From NCBI GenBank assembly GCA_008921705.1, contig VFFE01007564.1, forward strand, positions 62,001-126,000: DNA of 64,000 nucleotides. The letters are read 5' to 3'. The notes under the pieces were generated by a model, which made no database searches, was not told where the DNA came from, and was given only the letters and a program-made list of their open reading frames with translations. This DNA comes from Burhinus oedicnemus (lineage: Eukaryota > Chordata > Aves > Charadriiformes > Burhinidae). Shown here in pieces: positions 21,901-35,600 of this stretch. Made by a program: the position numbers and the translations under genes. The stretch's first letter is position 1; each line of letters begins with the position of its first letter.

Positions 21901-24900
21901 TTTTCCCAGTTTGGTGCTCTAACATACCAATAGCTGCATTGTCTGATACTTCAGAAAAATGGAATAAAATGATGACAGTCTGAGATCTGTGATAAGACTA
22001 CCCTTATTTTTTTTCCTGTTGAACATAATGCTTTGAGAAACAGTAAGGTGCAAGTATGGAGAGAAAAAAGCTGGACTTCCTCCTAGATCATTAAAACTGA
22101 AATCTGTATTAATAATACTTTTTGCAGCACTTCTCGTAAGGACATGGATTTAAGTTCAAAGCCTGCTGTTAATTACCAAATTGTTTCTAGGGGCAAAACA
22201 ACCAAACATAAAGAACAATTTAAGCAAGGAAGACTCCCCTCTTTCATACATGACTGTTCTACCTCCAAGACAGACAACTCAGGGCAAATCAGACCAACTG
22301 CACCCACAAAAAAAAAATAATCTTGAAGCCTGTATGCAACAGCCCATGCATCGCTGCCAGCCCACGCTGACCACTCACTCCTCCTGTGTCCCTGAAAAAA
22401 CTTTGGCTTGCATGGACATTGAAGAATGGGGGTCCGTCTTCCCCCAGTCTCTAGCTGGAATGTATTTCCCAACATACAATGCAGTCAGCCCAGGGGTCCC
22501 CCTGGGGAAGAGGCCAGAGGGTTTCAGGAAAGACTGGGATTCACCCATGAGCCTGCCTCAAAGGAGAGTGCAGCACCCAACCCTGGCTCCCCCACAAGCC
22601 TCTACTGCTTTTCCACAGCGAAAATATTTTTATCAGAAACATTCCAGTTTCATTTCTACCAACAATCAGCTTTTGGAGCAGATAATTTTCTTTTTTTTTG
22701 TTGTTTAATCTGCTCTGTCTAACTGCATTTTTATACTTCATCAGACTTAGCAAAGCCACCCTCAGTACATCATAACCATGCATTAGATAATGATCTAGCT
22801 GTACTCATATTTTGCTGTCGTCCTGGCTAGTTTAAATGGATGTTTTGATTCCTGGCAAATTCACAAATTAGGTGGCAAGGGGTAAATATGCAGCACTTAA
22901 CATGCAAAGCAGAATCAAGGACATGTTGATCTTGGTTTGGCTTTGCATTGTTCAGTGTAAACAAAGTCTTGCGACTTCCATAAAGGAAAGCTAAAAATGA
23001 AAGAGTATGACCTTTTTTTGTCCAGTGGAGCTTTTGTGCCTCCCTGTGCTAGGGTTTAACCCCTTCCTGTTGCTGTGTAGGCAATTTCTTCCAAGTTCAG
23101 TAAGGTTTATGGCAAGAGCAATCACCCCATCCGAAATTACCTACTCTCCTTCTTCCTGGAGAAATAGAGCACAGGTTACGAGAAGTGAAAAAGATCTGGT
23201 AATCCTGCCTTATCCTCTGCCTGGTGATGCTGAATTACATCCTGTAATCTGTTTTCCAGGGCAGAACCTGTTATTCGAAGAGACGCGACACTGAACACAT
23301 GCCACAAGTTTTTGTGTCCCAGCCTGCGCAATGCCCTGGATGTCATGAATTAATTAGCTACTACAGATAGTTTATTCCTTTCCCTCTGGGAAATTGCCCC
23401 CCAAGTCCTGCACGGTCAGTAGCTGCTGCTTCTTAAGATGGTGCAAGCTGTCTGTGAAAGGCTGGTTAAGCGATCAGATGCAACAGTACCCGTAGGTGAC
23501 ACTGGTCAGGGCGTAGCTGATTTCTGTCCTGGAGCACCCATTCTCTGTGCATTTTTATCCTGTTCAATGTAACTAAGGAAACTCACCAAAACTTTGGACA
23601 GCTTTTCATCTTAACTTGGGATAGTGACTTCTGCAGCCTAATATACACACCTCCACTAAACACTGAATCGGTTTTGATTTTAGATAGAAGTATGGTAGAG
23701 AAACAGCCCTTCCACAAATAAAAACAATTTGCTCCAGCTTCATTTTCAAGAGACTAACAAATCACAGCAGACACTTTCTGCTGTAACTCTTTGGCTATAG
23801 CTGTAATCCCCCATCTGGGAAGCAGAGCGGCATCAGTCCCAGCTTTGGCAGGAGGTGCCAATGAAGGCAGCTACCAGTTCAACCCCAGCAAAGCTTTGTC
23901 AGGAAGGGGCAGTGAGGAGCCTCTGCTTGGCAAGGGTAGGGAGCAGGAGAGACAGGTAGTAAGATCCTTGAGGGACAGAAGGTTATTTGGAGATAAGATC
24001 CTGTTAGGTGACTAATAGAAAAGAGGCCAAAAAAGGTGTATTTTTTGTTCTGTGATGTCCTGCAAGACCTGGAAACTAGAAACGATTCCTTCTACCAGAA
24101 AATGCAATGGGGACAAGTGGAACAGGAACACAGCAAAAGGAAGAGCAACCAGTCTCTCTTGGGATAAGAGTGAAGAGGGCAGGGGAGTTATCATGCATGG
24201 CATAGCACCCAGGGCGTGACTACCAAGCACATCTGAAGATGAAGAGCTAACTCTTGCTGTCCTTTCTCCCCACGATGAGGGTCAGGGCTGAGCAGAAACA
24301 CGTGACGTGGGTCATGTTCACAGCAGAGGCTGCTGAGGATGGCAGAGGAGCAGAAAGCCGCAAGCGTGCATGAGGGCAGCCAGGACTTGGCACCAGGAGC
24401 CATCACCCGATAAGGAAAAGCTGCTTGCAAACAGCAAACAACGGCAGGAGCTGGCAGCCAGTGCTGCCTCTTGAATCTAGCTCCTCACCCTTCGTACGGG
24501 GTTTGCAGAAAGCAGGAACGCTCCCCGCAGCCTTCATGCCACTTTCTTTGGAACAAAGTATTGGGGCACCCAGGAGGGTCAACAGGGAAAGCAGCCGTTT
24601 ACTGGTATTTGCACCATGATTTTGTACCTAGCTGGTCTGGGCAAACAGGCACCAAGGCCCCAAGACAGTTGTTGCCTGGAATTTTTTAATTAGGGGAAAG
24701 TAAGATTGATGTGTGCAACACAGCTTCTGAGCAAAGGAATGACAAGCACTTGCTCCAGCCCTGCCCGCCCTTCTGCTACCGCACTGGCCATGACTGTCTT
24801 TGCACAGCCACTTGATGGACCCTGGCACATCATGTTTTAGAGAATAAAGGTAAAAAAAAGGAAGGAAAATGAAAGGAATTAATTTTTTCAAACGGGGATT

Positions 24901-26703
24901 AGCACCACATGTTACTCTACTCTGGTGTACAGCAGCCAGTTTAGCTTCTAGAGCCATGCTTACTTGTACCATGGCCTGATGTTTTCTGAGAAATAAGCCT
25001 TATTTAGGGGAGACATTCAGTGCCCTGGGGAGGGGTCCATGTAGTTACTGAGCTTCGCTCTTTATCCATACAATGTGCCAGAGATTACAGCAAGCTGGAG
25101 ATAAAGCCAGACCTGGCCCCTGTTCACGGCATGCTCACTAGATTGATTCCCTTTTCTCAGGGTAACAAACTTACATGATCTAGCAGAATTAAGACACTGA
25201 ATCACCAGACATAACCCAAACACTAGAGAATTTAGAACAAATATGGGGGTTACTTTTATAATTTAGTACTAAAACAGTCCTGTCCCGCTTCTCCCAGCTC
25301 CCATCCCACACCATAGGTGTCAGGCTCACTCCCGCAGCGTGAGCAAGGCTGCCAAGCACCTCGCTGGCAGCCAGTCCTTGACCTGCACCAGACAGGCTCC
25401 TGCTGAGCTGCCTCACCTTCTGCATGTAGGGCCAGAAACCTCCTGAGGATCAACACAGCGAACATGAGGAACGATATGAAGATGAGAGGTCTAGCCCACA
25501 CTGGCAGCTTGTTTCCTCCCCCACCCCTAAACTCTGATTTCTGCCTTAACCACAACCACCAGATGCACCTCAGATGAAACCCAGACCCTCATACAGTTTC
25601 CCAGCAGAACTTCCTTCCAGCTCAGACACCACCTCACTCAGCAAGTCACTGTCACCTGGTAGAGGTAACATGAAATTACAGTTATTACGATTCCCCTGTT
25701 CTTTCCTGGCCATCTAATCTAGGCTACTGCAAGTTAATAGTTTCAATGCATCCTCATGCTGCATCCTCTCCCCCCAGCAACTTATGGCTGTGTATCTTCC
25801 TTGCAGCCTTTTTTTACCTCACCACTAGCCCTGCAGTAAGGAGACCTCTCTCCTGCCCAGCAAGCCCCCAGCAGTGACTGTGTCCCATCCCTCCCTCCGT
25901 TCTGCCTGCAAGCCATCACCTCCTTCCCTCTCAGCCTGCTGTGCTCTTACAAGCCCAGGACAGCTCACTGGCCCACGTCGGATTTTGGGGCAGTCTTCTG
26001 CATCAAGAGCCCAAGTCACAGGAGTTTATTCTCTGGCAGCCCCTTACCAGTCTCAGCCCACCTCTCAGTGACCAGCAGTCCCCACCTGCTAGGCAGCCTA
26101 CTGCCCTCTGTTTTGGCAGTGTTATCAGAGAAGCACCCAAGGCTAAATAAGTACAATCATCAAGATACAAGCGTCAAGATATATGGAGTACATAATATAT
26201 CCTTTGTGGGAGAAGGTAGCCTGCTTCCCAAACACACACATCCACCTCCCAGTAGGAGGAAGAGCTGGGAGACACCCCAGTTTCATTCTTTTTCTGCCTC
26301 ATTTTTCTTCACCCTAGTGATTTCTGTCATTTACCCTTGTTTGTGGCAGTGGGTAACACCAACCCTTAGCAGAGGTTGAGGAAAGCAGAGTTACTGCCTT
26401 CCCCTACTGCATCTTACCCTCTGCCTTCCCTTTTGGGACACACTATGGTATTGTGTCCTGCCCTGGTGTGGGCGGCTGCCTGCAGATGCCACTGCCATCC
26501 AGATAATCAGCAATTATTGCTATGACAGTCTCTGAACGTCACTACCCAGAGGAAAATTTGGGGTCTTTATTAGGCTGTGACAGTTTCTGAGAGCACAAAC
26601 TGGGATTGCGGTCCCTCACCCCCATGGTCCAGGCAGGAGGAGAAAATAAGTCCCTTGCACCTGTCAGTGAGCCTTATTGCCAGCAGAGAGGAGCTGTATT
26701 TGA

Positions 26704-26723
26704 TTTTTTTTTTTTTTTTTTTT
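26704..26723. repeat. Poly(T) tract (20 nt)
   Basis: An uninterrupted run of 20 T. It is not attached to a recognisable retroposed element on the minus strand, so it is probably a plain homopolymer. Confidence 0.95.
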
Positions 26724-27419
26724 AAGAGCTCAGTAGATCATGTCAGCAGACAACAATGTGCTCACTCCACAAGACACAGAATTTGACAGGCAAAACAACC
26801 TGCCAGTTACTTATCATTAGTGCAAATGACTGATTTTGCGGTTCACTGGCAGTTCAGAATAATCTGAAGGTTTTCTTCTGAGTCAAACTGAAGAATTTTT
26901 TTTTCAGAACTTTCAGCTCACCTTGATATTTCACATTTCTGCTCCAATCTCTTTAAAAAGAAACTTTTTATTCTCTTTAAAAAACTGTGGAAAAGGGAAT
27001 GCTTCATTTGATCTCTATTAAGCTCTATTAGTTTAACTTCCAGCTAAAAAAGGGAGGATTCAATAGCAAATATTTCTCTCAGTAAAGAGGAAATTCTGGT
27101 CAGCTGAAACCCCAGATTTTCCTTGGACAAAGCCCTTTTATGAAAATTCTGGAACAGCCTTAGCCTGCCTTCCCCCCTCATCATGCTGCAAAGGCCATCA
27201 CTCACATCTATTTTTTGTAGGCTCAGAAATCACAAGTCAAAAAGGAAAAGGGTGCTCATTTCCCATCACTCTTCTCCCTCATACCCAGCAGTGTCCCCAA
27301 GATCTTTTGCACATCAGCAGAATCCCATTCTGCTTCATCCCTGACGATTTCGGCCATCCAGAGCCAGCCTCATGCCATCCACTGGCTTGGAAATAAAAAC
27401 ACATTGAAGAGTCAACCAA

Positions 27420-27437
27420 GGGGGGGAAAAAAAAAAA
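27420..27437. repeat. G7A11 purine tract
   Basis: Seven G followed by eleven A. A short homopurine run with no evident function. Confidence 0.95.
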
Positions 27438-30080
27438 GCAGTAGGTGTGCAGGCCAACCCTGCAGGTGCTTCTGCAATTGAGTCTTGGCTCAGGGCAGTA
27501 AGTATTAGTGACTTTTAATTTCCTCTCTCCCCAGGCATCCTGGATAATATCACTCAGATAGCACTGATTCAACTCCTGACCTGGCAGACAGTGCTGGGTG
27601 TCCCACCACGCTCCATTGAGTACAGTAAGCTTCGCATAAGCCTGCTAAGCCACTAGGCTAGTTTGGCGAGTCATTTAATAACACTGAACATGCTTTTCCC
27701 CTACAACTTTGCAAGGAGGGGAGGAATCTACTGCCAGGGGATTAAAGACCCCCAAACAAATTTTAAACACAAATTGAATTTTTTAATTGGACTGGAGTGC
27801 TGAAGCATATTCAGATCTTGACCTCAAATCAGATCAGAAAGGAGAAGTAGGAAGTCAGTTGGCTCTGGAGATTTGTAGGGGGCCACAGGTGCCTTTAATA
27901 ACTGATTCTGCAAGTTAATAGCTTGGTTAGGGATGGGAATAGACTAAAGATGATACCAAAGTGTTGAAGTTTCAGTCCAGTTTGCTTTGAAACAAGAGCT
28001 AATATCACAGGACTATCACAACTGGAACAGGAGATTGGAAAGACTCAGCAATTAATACATTTAATCTCTTGCTATTGCAAACCTTCTCTTCTTATAATTG
28101 TGACTTTTTTTGATGTTTGTCAAGCCACATCCTTAGGCAGGACTTTCTTGCATTCGTTGCTCCTACTGGGAAGCAATTTCAAAATCTGAAGGTTAGAAAC
28201 TTTCTCCTAATTAGCAGCCCAAGACTCTGTGGTTAGCAAATAACGTTCTCCTTTAGCTGTAGCAGCTGTTCTCCTTATCTGTTTAGGAGCAACCCACCAA
28301 GAGAGTCCAGACCTGAGTGGCAACAAGGATAGTTGATGCCTATCGATCAGCTGTTGGTTATCCTGAAAAAAGTGCCGAACCATTATTTGATCTCCAGCAG
28401 CCCAGAGTAGCACTTTCTGCTGTAGTTCACCCCAGTGATCTGGAAAACCTACCTATGGCAGATTGTAGGGTGGGTACCAGTTGTTATAGGGATCCCACTA
28501 CTGTTCAGAGCAAGGACAGAATTTAATGCCAAGGCAGAGTGGGCTTCACAGGTCTCACAGGCTAACTGCTCAAGCAACCACAAGCTGAGCTGTCCCAGTC
28601 GGGCAGCCGCACTGCCACCCTGCACTGCCTCCCATCTCATCCTTCTTCTCTGTCTCAGTGGCACATTACCAAAGGTGTCAAATGGAGCTGAATCAAACCA
28701 GGCGTTTGCAAGTAGTTTCCTGGAGCTGCTATGAGAATCGCAGACTCCAGGCAGAATTTCAGATCTACGTCTCAGTTTCAGCACTTCACCAAAGGATCAA
28801 CAAGAATATCTTTGTGAGTGTCCAAGAGTCACCAAGTTGCAAGGTGCTTAAGCATTTGGCTGCTACTGAGAATCCTACTGTGATCTTTATTCAAGTCATG
28901 ACCTGAGCACCCACAGCACTGATTTGCAGACAACAGGAACCAGGAGCAGTCGGCATTTTTGAGCATCTTCGATCTGTTAACTGACATTTCTGAAGATGAA
29001 AAGCTTTTGGGTTGACTGCCTAGGAGAGAAAGCCCCCTGTCCCCTGGCCAGCTCCTGCCTGGCCTTGGCAGTGGGCCCAGACAACGTCAACAAGCTTTGA
29101 GCCTGACTTATAGCACTATCTGAGACAGTGAAGAAAGCGGAAACTCCCATGACACCATTCACATTCAGGTCTTGTTGATGAAACTACTAGTCATTAATGC
29201 CAAAACCAGCAGAGATTTTACTTTTTTTTTTACCATGTAGGCTTCAAAATTCATGTCAACAGGCAGAGTAGCATCTTTCAGATAGCTCCTTAAAACACCT
29301 CAATGCCACAAGCCTACCCCTCACACCCATCTGGCAGCAGGTTGGCCCACGGCAAGGCACAGCTTCCTCCTCATTTCATCCTCCTCCAACTCTCCCGTTT
29401 GCGTTTTGTCCACTTGTTGCATCCTGTCTAATTCCTGTTCAGGCGTTCGTCAGGGAGGGGAAGGTTGTTTTTGCTACTTGCCTGTGCTGCACCCAAAGTA
29501 ATGAGCCCAGAACCTTTATGCGATCTCCTACCTGATACTCGGATTGAAGCTGGGACTACAAGGAAGATTTTCCTTTCTTCCCGCCTTGACGACCAAGTGG
29601 AAAACACACAATTTTAGCAAAACAAAGATAATTGGGAAATGTACTTCAGGATCTGTCCAAAACATTTAATTTGACAAGTAAAATTCTAGGGTTGGAGTAT
29701 TTAACTTTGCCCTCCCCCTTTCGACACTTTCAAACAATATTTCTGCACATAGAAAATACGCTTCTGAAACAGAAGTCAAAATGCTGTCTGCAAGCTATGG
29801 GAAAGTGTTTGATGTCAACATGCCTATTCTTCCCTTGACCAAAACTCAAACCATATTTGACACTAAGGAGCAAACAGGCTGGGCCTTAACATAAGAAGTT
29901 TTGGGGCAAATTTACTGCTCATTCGCAAACTCTAACCAGTTCTCTATGCAAAGCAATACAACCACCACTTCAGGTCATTTGTGACCTTGGCCTTATTCAA
30001 AACAAATGAGAGCCTAATGCTTACAGATTCCAAGTCCTAATCCCCAAACATCCAAAACCTCACTTTATTTGCTCAGTATT

Positions 30081-30153
30081 AAAAAAAAAAAATAAGGGTT
30101 TTCCTTTCTCTCTCCCCTGCTCCCCCGCCCCCCCACCCCCCCCCCCCCCCTCC
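30081..30153. repeat. A12 tract and C-rich low-complexity flank of the gap
   Basis: Twelve A at 30081-30092, then a pyrimidine-rich segment becoming almost pure C from 30120. On the minus strand this is a run of long G tracts with quadruplex potential. The block CTCCCCCG-C7-A-C7 at 30120-30142 recurs on the far side of the gap. Confidence 0.95.
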
Positions 30154-30676
30154 NNNNNNNNNNNNNNNNNNNNNNNNNNNNNNNNNNNNNNNNNNNNNNN
30201 NNNNNNNNNNNNNNNNNNNNNNNNNNNNNNNNNNNNNNNNNNNNNNNNNNNNNNNNNNNNNNNNNNNNNNNNNNNNNNNNNNNNNNNNNNNNNNNNNNNN
30301 NNNNNNNNNNNNNNNNNNNNNNNNNNNNNNNNNNNNNNNNNNNNNNNNNNNNNNNNNNNNNNNNNNNNNNNNNNNNNNNNNNNNNNNNNNNNNNNNNNNN
30401 NNNNNNNNNNNNNNNNNNNNNNNNNNNNNNNNNNNNNNNNNNNNNNNNNNNNNNNNNNNNNNNNNNNNNNNNNNNNNNNNNNNNNNNNNNNNNNNNNNNN
30501 NNNNNNNNNNNNNNNNNNNNNNNNNNNNNNNNNNNNNNNNNNNNNNNNNNNNNNNNNNNNNNNNNNNNNNNNNNNNNNNNNNNNNNNNNNNNNNNNNNNN
30601 NNNNNNNNNNNNNNNNNNNNNNNNNNNNNNNNNNNNNNNNNNNNNNNNNNNNNNNNNNNNNNNNNNNNNNNNNNNN
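30154..30676. other. Assembly gap (523 N)
   Basis: A run of 523 N bases inside a G/C-homopolymer tract. Both flanks carry the same 23-bp C-rich block. The open frames reported across the gap on the minus strand are artefacts of unknown bases and should not be treated as genes. Confidence 1.
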
Positions 30677-30701
30677 CTCCCCCGCCCCCCCACCCCCCCG
30701 G
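30677..30701. repeat. C-rich block, right flank of gap
   Basis: It begins with the same CTCCCCCG-C7-A-C7 arrangement found at 30120-30142 and then passes into ordinary sequence. It suggests either a C-rich minisatellite spanning the gap or overlapping contig ends. Confidence 0.95.
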
Positions 30702-32444
30702 CTTTTTCAAACAAATCCTTCCTGCCTTTGGACAAGCTGACATTGTGTGTGTCCTTCAGTGTGTTCAAAAGCAAGGCAGAGTGTTCCTTTCTCATTACAT
30801 GGCTTGGCTTATCATCCCAGCAAAGGTTTGGGTTTCAGGTGTGGCTCCTTGCCAGGTGCGACAGGCCACTCACCATTCACACAGCACAGAGGCAGGGCTA
30901 CGAAGCATGTATAGGCTTACACTTTATCACAAGCACCAGCAAACCATGCTCTCACCTGCGGATCCTCACAGACAAGCAAACAGCCTCTAGCCCCAGAAGA
31001 TGGATCAGGAGGAATTAAATTATATTTAACAGGTTGATTGAGATGTATTATGTGCTTTGCCCACTGAAAGCAGGACTAAATTCTCAGCTGTATTTCAATT
31101 TCAGTGCTCTATGGCCAAAACCCATAGAGAAGAAGGGCTGATAAAACTGGGGCAAGATATTTGCTTCTTCTAATGTATTATCAAGAGCATTAATGCAGAC
31201 ATTTTAGCTCATAAAGTGGATTGGAAATTATTTACTAGTAAAGGACCAACAAGAGAATAGTTCCTAGACAGGATGATGCGCTGCAGAGACAGGCTGCATC
31301 CTAGGTTATCCATAAAAACATGACCACCTTGAATCCGTTGAGGTGTCCTGTTACTGCACACTAGCAACAAAACAAACTTGTAACTCAGCTTCCACCTATT
31401 AATTTGGAAACTGCATACTGTATTTACATATAAATGTAAAACACTCTACATGTGAACGGTTTTCATTTATGTCTCATAATGAAAATGGACTCCATATGCT
31501 GTCTGGATGTTCAACAAACCCCACAAGACCTTCTACCCTTCTTTCTTGTGCTACTTTTCATTCACCTAATACCTCATGAGGTTACTCAGAGGTTACTGCT
31601 AGGATCATTCAGAGCATGCATCTCCAGCAGGATTTGTAATGAACAATCCCCATATCTCTTCCACCAGTGAATCATTAGAAACCATGCCCTAGTGTTCTGC
31701 AGTTGCCCAAACAGTTGCCCCTTTGGCCAGCTAAAGTAGCCACACCAGCCTTTGCTTGTAGCATATTGAAAAGTGGTGCCATTGGCCAAGAGGCCACCTC
31801 TTTCTCCTAGCAGATCAACTCTTGCAGAAAGGAAGGAGTGCTGGAGGTAGGAAGAAGGGGAGTTTCCTCCAGTGATGTGGTGCATGTAAGGAGACTGCAA
31901 ACTTGGAGAGGGCAGTGCAGCCAGTGGTAGCTTATCCAAGTTCCTAGTAACCCTTGCACTTATTTAAGTTAGGTTTCTCTCTACCCTGGAGAAGCTGCAC
32001 ACATTTGCAGGCTCTAGGTAATCCCAAGCAGGGAGTTTTGGCTAGTTAATTATGCCTTGCGGCTCCTCTTCACTCAGACTGAATTCATAGCCCTGAATTC
32101 ACAGACTGAATTAACTTCCCTGATTCATAGCCTGGCCAGAGCTCTTACAACAGGGGAACCTCAGGCACCTGGTGCTTCTGGTGCAAGTTTTCAGGTGCCA
32201 GTTCAGCAAGACCTTCAGGATTTGCCAATGTTTTCACAGGAGGCAGTCCTGAGCACTCAGATGGTTACCTAGTCCCTTCCCACACCTTGGGGCAGGTTCA
32301 GCACTCCTAAAACCTTTCCTCAAGTCAAACCTTTCCCTGAAGCATTCAGGAGATACAAAAGCTCAAGTCACTTTTATACAGTACGTGCCGATGTGGCTGT
32401 CCTGATCATAGGAGCATGGACAGTATCTTGCAGTCTTAGAGGTG
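30702..32444. other. Non-coding DNA, no gene recognised
   Basis: Ordinary AT-moderate DNA. A degenerate internal repetition of 'gactgaattcatagcc'-like words occurs at about 32078-32132. No supportable exon. Confidence 0.6.
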
Positions 32445-32620
32445 TTTACCATCACAATAATCCCACAAGTTAGGGCAGTGGTGCTATTTCCATTGTACTG
32501 CTAAGGGAACTGAGTCACAGCACTGATGTAACTTGCCTGAGGCAGAAGATGAAGTCTGGGGCAAAACAGGGAGCTGAGCACGAGTCCCTCAAATTCCTGG
32601 CAGGCACTCTAAGCCCAGGA
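32445..32620 (-). mobile_element. Decayed MIR-type SINE, minus strand
   Basis: Read on the plus strand, the order is 'caataatcccacaag', 'gctatttccattgtactgc', 'gggaactgagtcacag', 'gtaacttgcctgaggc' and 'gggagctgagcacgagtcc'. This matches the reverse-complement MIR consensus block by block: integrated tail, core, and the tRNA-like A/B-box side. It is one of the longest MIR remnants in the window. Confidence 0.65.
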
Positions 32621-35600
32621 CATCCCAATGGCCAGTCACGTTTGTGAAACCATCTGGCAAGGCTTTAGATGGAATGTCTAAGATTTTCACTTGCTTGAGC
32701 ACGCATGGAAATGCCAGCCATACCTGTTTGGGTGTATCTGCTGCAGCAGGATGGGATGCCATTGCATCACAGACCAATAACATTCTGCAAAACCCTCAGG
32801 AAGAGAACCTGCTGCCAGGCACGGGATCGCCAGGCAAACTGTGGGCAGTCAACGAACCTCCAGCACAAGCAGCATCATGCAGCACCTGATCCAAAGCCCA
32901 ACAGCAGCCATTGTCTCCAGCACGCTTTGAACACACTTGTTCAAGTGATCACTCAACACCAGAAGTATTTGCGAGAGATCTGCTTTCACGTGTGGTCATG
33001 TCCAGCTGGCAAGAGATAACTATTAGACTTTTGCAGTACCCTGCACACACTCCAAATCAAGCAAACTCAGACCTTAAAGGAATAAATCATAGCACAATGT
33101 TTTGTTTTCCAAGATGAACCTTAGCTCTTTTAAAATCCAACTTCAACATAATGCTCAATTAAAAGTGCAGAAGCCACTTAACAACAGAACTTTACCAGCA
33201 ATGTTCCTTGAGACTTTGAGATGCCCCCATCTGTTCAGAGAGCAGTCAAGAGCTGAGAATACTCCCTCCATCTCTGGCTGACTCCATATCTTGGAGCTTA
33301 GTTTTCTCATGCCAGTGGTGAACACTTGATGAAAATCCAGTTGAAACTGATGGAAGGCATTGAGCACACTTGGGCTACTACTCACTAGGCACCAGGGTGG
33401 GCTATAATAGCTTTTACTTTTTATTTCACAAAGATAAAAAACCCTGCCTGGAGTTTGTTCAGCTGGAAGATGAATGGAGTCACAGCACAAAACCCACCCA
33501 CCACTGGCAGCAGCAGAGAGATAAAAGTTTCTAGAATTTGATTGCACCCATTATTAAAACTTATCTTTAACCATCTCTCTGTCTATTGATTTCTAGCCAA
33601 CTATTAACTAGCAATGACCTTAGTGGCTTGAAAATAACTGGGGAAGTCAAGTAAACAAAGGGGAACCCAGCTGCATACAAAGAACCAAGATATTTACAGA
33701 GACCCTCTTTGCTTCTGCTCATTGCAATAAACTTGTGCTGAGTATTTTTCCATTTAAACATCTGAGTCAATGATCCAAGAAGCTGAGGGTGTGGACAAGC
33801 AACTGAGTATACAGAGAAGCAGAAGGAAGGAACAGGAGTTAATTGTAATTGTGTCTAGAGCCTTGAATTAAAGTAATCTCAGGCAAAGTCAGGAGACAAA
33901 GGTTCAGGTTTTAGGAGCTTAGCTCCACTGGCTGTAAGCCTTCATGTATATTAAGCAGAAGCATTAATTATACACAGGTCAATTTTACGTTCTCAGGACA
34001 CACCATTATACCATACCTAGTGCCAAAGAAAGACACTTTGTATTGTTTAAGAACCTGATGAAAGTGGGCAATAGGAATTCTTTGAGAATGAGAAACCAAG
34101 TATTTCATCATACACCTATATTTTATCATGCAAGCTGTTCCAGGCCTCATCATTCCTCTTTTCACGATCTAAGAATTTACTTACACTCTATGTCCTCTCA
34201 CTCCACCAGCACATCAAGCCTGGTGTCCCGCACGTTGCCTTCGTATAGGGCTCTGAAAGCGCTGCCACAGTCACCATGACTTACCCCCTTTCCAGCCCAG
34301 TACCAATGGCATCCTCAAAACTCTTCCCCTTCCCGATACACTCAGCTCCTTCCCATGTCCTGTACTACCAACTGGGAAAGAAGCAGCATTTGCTGTGGCT
34401 TGTTTCAGAGTATTTGTGCTCCAACTGGACAGTCATCCAGCTGACCAAACACTACCTGTAACTTTTGAAAATTCCCAGTCTTGTATACAGGGCACACTAT
34501 TGCCTGATCATTGGGTTTTCAATAAGCTTTTAGTAACAAGATTATTTGGGTTTCTTCTTCCCTGTTTAGATTGGCTGAAGATGGTCAATAGGTTCTAAAA
34601 TTTTTTAAGAAATACAATGAAGATACAAGTATTACTATTTGGGCAATAATTAACATTATAATTAACACCACCTTCGGCACTACCTCATTTTTGGCCTTGT
34701 TTAGAATTATGGTCAGACAGTAGTTCCTAAGAAAGTCTCTCAAGATTTTGGAAAAATACTGTCAGTGTGTAAGCTTGTTGATTTAAATCCCATCCTGGAT
34801 CCAGTAGCCAATCTGTGCGTGAGAAGAAAGTTAAACATGTCCAAAATGGGGCCAATTGTGGTGACCATCCAGATCCAAGTGGGAAATTCCAGAGAGAAAT
34901 GTGGGATCCATTGGGTTTCGAAAGTCAAATGTGCATCTGTTCCTTGTTAAAGGAGAACAGAGGTGGGGGCATTCACATATCCAAGTTCACAAAGGGCATA
35001 GTCAGCTGTAGTGGAGCAAGAAAAGCCAATGTCTCTTTAGTCATAGCCCCACACTACAGAAGAAGCTCTTGCAAAATTCTGGTGCTTCCAGTTCATGGGG
35101 AAAATCCTTTAGAAGAGATTTGTGTGCTTTCTCATCCTCACCATAGGCAATTCAGGACTGCAGGGGCAGCATGAATAAAAAAGTCATCTGAGGCCAGAAG
35201 AGGAAGCAATCCAAATTCTTCTGAATTTGAAACCTAAGTAGAACTCTAAATATGTGGGCAATTCAGCCATCCACACAAATGATTATTTTTGGACTGACAC
35301 TCAGATGATCCTCCAGCCAGCCATCCTCCTCAAAGAACTTTTGAACCGTTTGACTCAATTTGGTCACATTTGAAAGAGTGGTAGAAATTTCAGCAGCAAG
35401 AAGCACCCACAAGATTTGGGAGAGCCCATGGAGGAGTGGAGGACAGAGATCCAGGTGAGTTCCCCACTGTGGAAAGGCACACAGTACACAACCCTTAGGA
35501 AACAGCCTCCCATCCAAACAGCACATGTGTCCTGGCTGGCCAACTAGCGCTTGCACAGCTCTGTCCCAGCTACAGCATTATGTTATCTTCTGTGTCGTAG

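Larger units (their letters stand above)
21901..30080. other. Long non-coding stretch, no gene recognised
   Basis: About 8 kb of ordinary DNA. The only simple repeats of note are T20 at 26704-26723 and the G/A tract at 27420-27437. Open frames such as 22181-22708 (175 codons), 24628-24972 and 28449-28784 have no identifiable domain and overlap other frames. I see no LTR pair, tRNA or processed pseudogene. Confidence 0.6.

Noticed and set aside
22181..22708. 175-codon plus-strand ORF
   Set aside because: No domain. It contains a poly-A-derived lysine run and a T-rich phenylalanine run, typical of translated non-coding DNA.
30060..30795. Two minus-strand ORFs of more than 220 codons
   Set aside because: They run through 523 unknown bases. 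Their apparent length is an artefact of the gap, and the known ends encode only homopolymer glycine-type sequence.
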